A stretch of DNA of 6,014 nt from a bacterium. Its GTDB lineage: Bacteria; Verrucomicrobiota; Verrucomicrobiia; Limisphaerales; J093. Location: positions 1 through 6,014 of the forward strand of contig JAJXTA010000205.1 in assembly GCA_021784265.1 (NCBI GenBank), in the 5' to 3' direction. Every line of letters starts with the position of its first letter. Positions within the stretch are counted from its first letter, which is position 1. Shown here piece after piece: positions 1 to 4,348 of the stretch. Below the pieces are notes generated by a model. That model was given only the letters and a program-made list of their open reading frames with translations, had not been told where the DNA came from and ran no database searches. Position numbers and translations under genes: made by a program.

Positions 1-86
1 TAACGGTTCTCGGTGGACGGTTGGCGCGCCCAGGCCGGCAAGAGTTGCAGGTCGAGGTCGAGCTCGATCTCGGAAGGTGTGCTCAT
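1..86 (-). CDS. N-terminal fragment of an unidentified protein (cut by window edge)
   Basis: A minus-strand reading frame opens at ATG (86-84) and stays open to the window edge, giving 28 complete codons. An in-frame TGA lies seven codons upstream (107-105) with no other start between, so this ATG is the only candidate. The peptide begins MSTPSEIELDLDLQLLPAWA and continues RQPSTENR. The last two bases (TA) would start a Tyr or a stop codon; Tyr would give an NRY ending. An acidic LDLDL segment followed by a LPAWA-type motif resembles, from memory, the N-terminus of uncharacterised verrucomicrobial proteins, but I cannot assign a function. No clear Shine-Dalgarno sequence precedes it. It lies 238 bp downstream of the exporter gene on the same strand and could be the next gene or a separate unit. 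The fragment is too short to be certain that it is coding. Confidence 0.5.
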   Translation of the reverse strand, partial: MSTPSEIELDLDLQLLPAWARQPSTENR

Positions 87-148
87 CGTAAAAGCTGCGC
101 TGGATCAACGTCCGGCGCCGAGACTATGCGGCGAGTCGTGACGCTCGC

Positions 149-173
149 GCGCCGGGGTCCAGTGACCCGGCGC
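149..173. repeat. Bulged GC-rich hairpin between the exporter and the left-edge gene
   Basis: Bases 149-159 pair with 164-173 (arms GCGCCGGGGTC and GACCCGGCGC) to give a 10-bp stem with one bulged G and a CAGT loop. No T tract follows on either strand, so it is not a canonical intrinsic terminator. It could be an RNA 3'-end structure or a leader structure of the gene starting at 86. Chance formation is possible at this GC content. Confidence 0.4.
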
Positions 174-244
174 TCCATGCCCTGCGGGCCGCTGGCGGCA
201 GCGCGGCGGCGCCGGGGGACGTTGTGACTCGCTCTGACAGACCA

Positions 245-277
245 CAAGCATGAGCTTGCCGCACCGGGAATGCAAGC
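245..277. repeat. Overlapping, mutually exclusive inverted repeats downstream of the exporter
   Basis: Three short arms occur in a row: CAAGC (245-249), GCTTGC (254-259) and GCAAGC (272-277). The middle arm can pair with the first (5 bp, ATGA loop) or with the third (6 bp, 12-nt loop), but not both. In RNA read from the minus strand this is 48 nt past the exporter stop codon. The layout resembles alternative RNA structures, but no T tract, leader peptide or ligand-binding fold is seen, so a regulatory role is speculative. Confidence 0.35.
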
Positions 278-290
278 GCCCGATGCGAGC

Positions 291-313
291 GGGGGCGGGG
301 TGGCGGGGCGGGG
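291..313 (+). other. G-quadruplex-capable tract next to the exporter stop codon
   Basis: The plus strand carries four runs of at least four G (291-295, 297-300, 305-308, 310-313) separated by loops of 1, 4 and 1 nt, which fits the standard intramolecular quadruplex pattern. It begins 11 bp beyond the exporter stop codon (327-325). The G-rich strand is the template strand for the minus-strand operon, so the transcript is C-rich here. Such a structure could impede RNA polymerase at the operon end; that role is inference. Confidence 0.5.
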
Positions 314-324
314 TGGTGGCGGCG

Positions 325-2205
325 TCAGGGTGCGGACACCGGCGGGTCCGGCGCGCCGCCGCAGGCTCGGATGCGGGCGTAGTAGCTGGCCGGGTTCGCC
401 TCCAAGGCGGCGGGAGCACCGGTCTCCACCACGCGGCCTTGATCCAGCACCAGGATCATGTCGAGGTGGCCAAGCAGCCACGGGCGATGGCTGGCCACCA
501 AAACCGTGCGCCCCTGCCGCAGGCGCGCCAAAGCCGTGGCCACGAAGGCCTCGCTCTCGGCATCGAGAGCCGTCGCCGGTTCGTCGAGGACGAGGATGGG
601 GGCATCCTTGAGGAACGCCCGCGCCAAGTTCAACCGTTGCTTCTCCCCCAGGCTCAGGCGGGCCGCGCCTTCGCCGATCACCGTTTGGTAGCCCTGGGGG
701 AGGCGCTGGATGAAGGGTTCGGCCTGGGCGGCGCGGGCGGCGGCCGCGATGGCCTCTGAGCTGGCGGTTTGGCCGCAGGCGATGTTCTCGGCGACCGTGC
801 CGGGGAGCAGGATCGGTTCCTGCATCACCAGGGCAATCTGGCGGCGCAGGTCGGCCAGGCGCAACCGCCGCAAGTCCACCCCATTCCAACTCACGCTGCC
901 CTTGGCCGGGTCATAGAAACGGGGGAGCAGTTGGAGCAAGGTGCTCTTGCCCGCCCCGCTGGGTCCGATGAGGGCGGCGGTGGTCCCGAGGGGCACCCGC
1001 AGGCTCACCCCGCGCAACACTGGCTGTTCGGGTTGGTACCCGAACCAGACCGAGTCCAAGACCAAGCCGCCCTCCAAGCCCGCGGCGCGTCCGCCCTGCC
1101 GGCGAGGGCTTGAGCTCGACTGGTCCGCCACCGGCGGGCAGGCCCCCTGGGGGGCACTGGGCTGGGCTTCGCCCGCGCCGGGCGGCTCCAGCGGCAGGGC
1201 ATCGGGGGCTTCGCGGACCTCCTCGGGGGTATCGAGGATCGCGAACACCCGCTGGGTGCCGCTGGCCGCCAGGGAGAGGGTGGCCCCGACGTGGGAGAGC
1301 TGGTTGAGCGGATCGTAAAGCTGGCTCAGGTAGGCGAGGAAGATCAGCAACTGCCCCACAGTCAGCTTGCCTGCCAGGACCTGGTGGCTCCCCAAGCCGA
1401 TGATGGCCGCGGTGCCCACGGCAAAGACCAGCGAGACGGCCAGCCAATAGACCAACTCCGCACCATGCTGGCGGAGGCGGCGGTGCTGGGCCTCGGCGGT
1501 CTGGGCGCCGAACCGGTGCAGCAAGAGGGGCTCCTGGCCGTAGCTCTGGATCAGCGGCAGCGCCGCCAGGCACTGCTGGACCAAGCTCGCCACCCGACTG
1601 TCGGCCTGTTGGGCCGCCATCCCGCGCGACTGCATCTCGCGACCAAAGACGCGCATCACCAGAAACAACAAGGGCGCGGTGCCCACGGCAACGAGGGTCA
1701 GGGGCCCGTCGAGCCGCCACATCACGATCACCATCAACAGCAACGAGAGGCCGGCGGTGCAGAAGGTCATGAAGCCCTGTTGGAACAAGGTCTGGAAGGC
1801 GTAAGTATCCCATGTGGCCCGGTAGATGGTGTCGCCGCTCTGGGTGCCTTGGTGGAAGCGGAGGGAGAGGCGCTGGAGCCGGGCGAACACCTCGTTGCGC
1901 ACGCGGCGCAAGCCGCGCAAGCCGGCGGCGATGGCCAGGTAATTCTGGGCGGCGGTGAGGGCGCCCTGGGCGGCATGCAAGGCCAGCACCAGCCCGGCGA
2001 GCACCGCCACCAACCCCGCTTGGGGCCCGGCGCCGATCCAGTGGCGCAGCCACGGCGGCAGCGGGTGCGGGCCGAAGACCGAGTCCACCAGCAGGGCCAG
2101 CGGCCAGGGTTTGACGAGGTTGGCCCCGATCCCCAGCACCAGCAACCCCAGCGCCCCCAGCACCAGCAGCCAGTCGTCCTGAAAGAATCGCCACGCCCGC
2201 CGCAC
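325..2205 (-). CDS. ABC exporter half-transporter (permease fused to ATPase), MsbA-like
   Basis: This is a 626-residue type I exporter subunit of the inner membrane, expected to work as a homo- or heterodimer. The membrane domain has hydrophobic segments near residues 12-40, 62-90, 145-163, 166-188, 250-272 and 281-300. The ATPase domain (about 380-605) shows Walker A GPSGAGKST (414-422, Lys420), Q-loop Gln462, signature LSLGEKQ (517-523), Walker B ending in Asp541-Glu542, a D-loop ALDA and the H-loop His573, so it looks catalytically complete. The signature has Leu in place of the first Gly of LSGGQ; similar LSVGE forms occur in the exporter subfamily that shares the N-terminal KPWPLALLVD motif. 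The linker at about 330-379 is unusually long and rich in Pro, Gly, Ser and Ala. The start is GTG at 2205, 5 bp after the stop of the upstream gene with no clear ribosome site, which suggests translational coupling. The substrate is unknown; relatives are often placed near envelope glycan genes, which is a recollection and not evidence here. Confidence 0.93.
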   Translation of the reverse strand: MRRAWRFFQDDWLLVLGALGLLVLGIGANLVKPWPLALLVDSVFGPHPLPPWLRHWIGAGPQAGLVAVLAGLVLALHAAQGALTAAQNYLAIAAGLRGLRRVRNEVFARLQRLSLRFHQGTQSGDTIYRATWDTYAFQTLFQQGFMTFCTAGLSLLLMVIVMWRLDGPLTLVAVGTAPLLFLVMRVFGREMQSRGMAAQQADSRVASLVQQCLAALPLIQSYGQEPLLLHRFGAQTAEAQHRRLRQHGAELVYWLAVSLVFAVGTAAIIGLGSHQVLAGKLTVGQLLIFLAYLSQLYDPLNQLSHVGATLSLAASGTQRVFAILDTPEEVREAPDALPLEPPGAGEAQPSAPQGACPPVADQSSSSPRRQGGRAAGLEGGLVLDSVWFGYQPEQPVLRGVSLRVPLGTTAALIGPSGAGKSTLLQLLPRFYDPAKGSVSWNGVDLRRLRLADLRRQIALVMQEPILLPGTVAENIACGQTASSEAIAAAARAAQAEPFIQRLPQGYQTVIGEGAARLSLGEKQRLNLARAFLKDAPILVLDEPATALDAESEAFVATALARLRQGRTVLVASHRPWLLGHLDMILVLDQGRVVETGAPAALEANPASYYARIRACGGAPDPPVSAP

Positions 2206-2210
2206 TGGCT

Positions 2211-3560
2211 TCAGGCAGGCTGCGCGGAGGCGTGGCGGGCGGGCTCGAGAATCACCTCCAGGCCTTCCTGGGCGGCATCCACCCGCAGGTGGCCTCCGTG
2301 GCGCGCCACCAGCGCCCGCGCCTCTTCTTGCATGGCGAGAATCTTGTCGTCGTCGTGGCCGGGGTCATGGTGAAAGGTGAAGAGGCGTTTCACCCCGGCC
2401 TCCAACGCCAACGCCACCGAATCGTCCACGCTCGAATGGCCCCAGCCGACATGCTGCTCATACTCCCGCGCGTCGTATTGGCAGTCCACGATGAGGAGCT
2501 CGGACCCGCGCACAAACTCGACGAGTTTCTGGTCCTGGCTCCGGGCGAATTCGAGCATCGCCGTGTCGTCGGCGGGACTGCCCTGGCGGGCGTTGAAACG
2601 GTGATGCGGTTCAACATCGGGCAGATAGGAGATCGACCCCCCGCTGGTGAAGAGCCGGTAGCCCGTGCAGATGCCCGGATGATTGAGAAAGGCCGCCCGG
2701 ACCGGCACTTGGCCGACCGAGAACTCCAGGTCCCGCAGCTCTTCCACGGCGATGTGGCCGGGCATTTGCCGCAGGCTGATGGGGAAGTACGGGCTCTCCA
2801 TCTGCGCCGCCAGGGTGATCTCCAGCCCGCGGCGCGCCCCCTCGTAGCCGAGGATGCGGATCTTGTTCTTCGGATCGTAACCGGGGATGAAAAAGGGGAA
2901 CCCCTGGATGTGATCCCAGTGGGTGTGGGAGATCAGGAGCGTGAGGTGGATGGGTTGGTCTTTGAACTCCTCCATGAGGGCCAACCCCAGCGGGCGCAGC
3001 CCCGTGCCCGCGTCCAAGACAATCAGCTCCCCATTGCTGCGAACCTCGATGCAGGCGGTGTTGCCGCCGTAGCGGACGGTCGTGGGCCCCGGGGTGGCAA
3101 TCGAGCCCCGGACACCCCAGAACTTCACTCGGGCCGGCCGTGGGACGGTGGCGGGGTCGGGTCCGCCCGCCGGCGGTCCCGGGGCGTCGGGGGAGCCAAG
3201 CGCCGTCTTGAGCAGCTCCAGCAAGCGCTGGGTGCTCACCGGTTTGACCAGGTAGTCATCGGCGCCGGCCTCCATCGCGCTCTTGCGGTCGGCCGCGTAC
3301 CCGCTGCCGGTGGTCACAATGATACGGGGTCGCCCCAGTCGATCCTGGTGGCTGCGGACGGCGCGGCAAAGCTGGAAGCCGTTCGAGCGGGGCATGAGCA
3401 GGTCACAGAGAATGGCCGCCGGGCGGTGGAGGAGCGCCAGTTTCAACCCCACTTCCCCATCGTCCGCCTCGAGGACCTGCCACCCCCCAGCCGTCAAGGA
3501 TTGGGCTACCAAGGCGCGGAAAGCGCGATCGTCATCGACTAACAAGACGGCCTTCATCAT
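2211..3560 (-). CDS. Response-regulator receiver domain fused to a metallo-beta-lactamase-fold hydrolase
   Basis: This 449-residue protein has an N-terminal receiver domain (about 3-121) with acidic pocket Asp9-Asp10-Asp11, phospho-acceptor Asp53, Thr84 and Lys106. A Pro/Gly linker (about 122-143) leads to a COG1235/PhnP-like metallohydrolase domain (about 144-440). That domain opens with FWGVRGS (147-153) and RYGGNT (163-168) and carries HTHWDH (212-217). Further likely metal ligands are His294 in NHPG, Asp315 or Asp359, and His397 or His398 in a FHHDPGHDD motif. GWGHSS (372-377) is also typical of the family. A two-component kinase probably controls hydrolysis, perhaps of a phosphodiester, but the substrate is unknown. 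I chose ATG at 3560 because it sits directly before the receiver fold and 9 nt after GTGAGG (3575-3570). The frame is open for 97 more codons upstream, but that stretch has no recognisable domain and overlaps the divergent gene. The ATG at 3557 is an equal alternative. It is the first gene of the operon with the ABC exporter. Confidence 0.92.
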   Translation of the reverse strand: MMKAVLLVDDDRAFRALVAQSLTAGGWQVLEADDGEVGLKLALLHRPAAILCDLLMPRSNGFQLCRAVRSHQDRLGRPRIIVTTGSGYAADRKSAMEAGADDYLVKPVSTQRLLELLKTALGSPDAPGPPAGGPDPATVPRPARVKFWGVRGSIATPGPTTVRYGGNTACIEVRSNGELIVLDAGTGLRPLGLALMEEFKDQPIHLTLLISHTHWDHIQGFPFFIPGYDPKNKIRILGYEGARRGLEITLAAQMESPYFPISLRQMPGHIAVEELRDLEFSVGQVPVRAAFLNHPGICTGYRLFTSGGSISYLPDVEPHHRFNARQGSPADDTAMLEFARSQDQKLVEFVRGSELLIVDCQYDAREYEQHVGWGHSSVDDSVALALEAGVKRLFTFHHDPGHDDDKILAMQEEARALVARHGGHLRVDAAQEGLEVILEPARHASAQPA

Positions 3561-3569
3561 GCTGGCTCG

Positions 3570-3575
3570 CCTCAC
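3570..3575 (-). promoter_or_regulatory. Ribosome binding site of the receiver-metallohydrolase gene
   Basis: GTGAGG on the minus strand lies 9 nt before the ATG at 3560. It supports the start at the receiver domain rather than a far upstream ATG in the same open frame. It is the only convincing Shine-Dalgarno-like sequence in the window. Confidence 0.55.
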
Positions 3576-3655
3576 TCTTTCACGGGCCGCCCGAAAAAAC
3601 AAGCCCGGAATGCAGGCGACATAAGGGCCCTTTTTCGTCTCCACCTCGCTCGGCG

Positions 3656-3673
3656 CGGCAGGGGCGCCTGCCG
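3656..3673. repeat. Perfect GC hairpin in the divergent intergenic region
   Basis: CGGCAGG (3656-3662) and CCTGCCG (3667-3673) form a 7-bp stem with a GGCG loop. It lies between the divergent receiver-hydrolase gene and the small secreted-protein gene, about 60 bp before the latter. It could be an operator or a small dispersed repeat; no T tract follows. The 172-bp region 3561-3732 also holds a 10-bp palindrome AAGGGCCCTT (3623-3632). Confidence 0.4.
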
Positions 3674-3732
3674 GCGGGTGAGGTCTTGATTCTGCGCTCG
3701 ACGGGCCGGGCGACGGGGCTAGCATCCGGCGC

Positions 3733-4203
3733 ATGCGCTGCTTGAAGCTCCTCTCACTCGCCCTGGCCCTGTTGGGGACGACGGCGCTTCTCTCGGCCAC
3801 CCCCAAACCACCGGCCAGGATTCTCAAAGTCCTCCAATTCCGCCTGGACAAGAAGGATCGGATCGCGCTCTCCCCGAGCCTCTTCGAGCGGGACGCTTAC
3901 CAGGCCATCCTGCGCCGGCACACCAACCAATGCGCCGGGATGCGGTTCGACATCCAGTGGCAGGCCAAGGTGCGCCGCGGGACCGCACTCCGCCTGCGGA
4001 TGGAGCTGTTAGCCACCCTGCAGGGGGTGCGCACCCCGGTGGTGGTCGAGCAGCCGGTCGTGGTCAAGAGTCACCGGACGCGATGGTCGTTTGTCACGGT
4101 CAAAGGGGCCGATTTCCGCCGGACCGGCACCATCGTGGCGTGGCGTGCAACGCTCTGGGAGGGCGACCACCGGCTGGCCGAAGAGCATTCCTTCCTCTGG
4201 TGA
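3733..4203 (+). CDS. Small secreted protein of unknown function, probably a verrucomicrobial family
   Basis: The 156-residue product has a signal peptide: a basic start (MRCLK), a hydrophobic core at residues 5-20, and a likely cleavage after Ala22. The mature part of about 134 residues contains a FRLDKKDRIALSPSLFERDA segment (36-55), then YQAILRRH and RFDIQWQAK (71-79), and ends in an AWRATLW (136-142) and EHSFLW pattern (151-156). From memory, these SPSLxERDAYQ and AWRxTLW...SFLW motifs recur in small exported proteins of Verrucomicrobiota whose role is not known. The alternating pattern of the mature part suggests a beta-rich fold. It has one cysteine in the mature part (Cys67) and no lipobox. 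The ATG at 3733 is chosen because it starts the signal peptide; no strong ribosome site precedes it. It is transcribed divergently from the receiver-hydrolase operon and lies 145 bp before the large secreted protein on the same strand. Confidence 0.82.
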   Translation: MRCLKLLSLALALLGTTALLSATPKPPARILKVLQFRLDKKDRIALSPSLFERDAYQAILRRHTNQCAGMRFDIQWQAKVRRGTALRLRMELLATLQGVRTPVVVEQPVVVKSHRTRWSFVTVKGADFRRTGTIVAWRATLWEGDHRLAEEHSFLW

Positions 4204-4240
4204 CAGCGGGGGGAGAGGAAGGGCGTGCGGACGCGCGCGT

Positions 4241-4255
4241 CGGCCCTCCGGGCCG
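4241..4255 (+). repeat. Short hairpin after the small secreted-protein gene
   Basis: CGGCCC (4241-4246) and GGGCCG (4250-4255) form a perfect 6-bp stem with a TCC loop, 37 nt after the stop codon. No T tract follows, so an intrinsic terminator is not supported. A second weaker repeat, GGGC and GCCC at 4276-4279 and 4284-4287, lies just downstream. Together they may mark the 3' end of the transcript. Confidence 0.3.
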
Positions 4256-4305
4256 CGGGGCGCCACCGGGCTGCCGGGCCTGAGCCCCGACGACAATTAG
4301 AACCA

Positions 4306-4333
4306 TTGATTTGGCCGGACCGTTGGGTATCCT
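4306..4333 (+). promoter_or_regulatory. Candidate sigma70-type promoter of the large secreted-protein gene
   Basis: TTGATT (4306-4311) and TATCCT (4328-4333) are separated by 16 bp; each matches four of six consensus positions. The hexamers sit in the only AT-richer patch of this region. Transcription would start near 4340, leaving a leader of about 9 nt and no room for a ribosome site, which fits the absence of a Shine-Dalgarno sequence. An inverted repeat GGCCGG (4313-4318) and CCGGCC (4335-4340) brackets the -10 element and could be an operator. This rests on weak matches only. Confidence 0.28.
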
Positions 4334-4348
4334 GCCGGCCGTTATCCA

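Noticed and set aside
83..889. A 268-codon minus-strand frame over the exporter ATPase domain and the following gap
   Set aside because: It overlaps, in a different frame on the same strand, the exporter region with intact Walker A, signature and Walker B motifs; its product is Pro/Arg/Gly-rich without a domain.
1291..2373. A 360-codon plus-strand open frame opposite the exporter membrane domain
   Set aside because: The product is Gln/Gly/His-rich and low in complexity, as expected from the complement of a GC-rich membrane-protein gene.
2232..3542. A 436-codon plus-strand open frame opposite the receiver-metallohydrolase gene
   Set aside because: It is antisense to a gene with intact receiver and hydrolase motifs; its own product has no recognisable domain.
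3574..3602. Minus-strand TTGTTT (3602-3597) with AAGAGT 17 bp downstream as a promoter of the receiver-hydrolase operon
   Set aside because: The -10 match is poor and overlaps the ribosome site, which would leave the transcript start inside or past it.
3686..3726. TTGATT and TAGCAT before the small secreted-protein gene as a promoter
   Set aside because: The spacing of 28 bp is far outside the 16-18 bp range for a sigma70 promoter.
3561..3851. A 97-codon N-terminal extension of the receiver-metallohydrolase gene
   Set aside because: The extension has no domain, overlaps the signal-peptide region of the divergent gene, and the receiver fold begins right at the ATG at 3560, which has a ribosome site.
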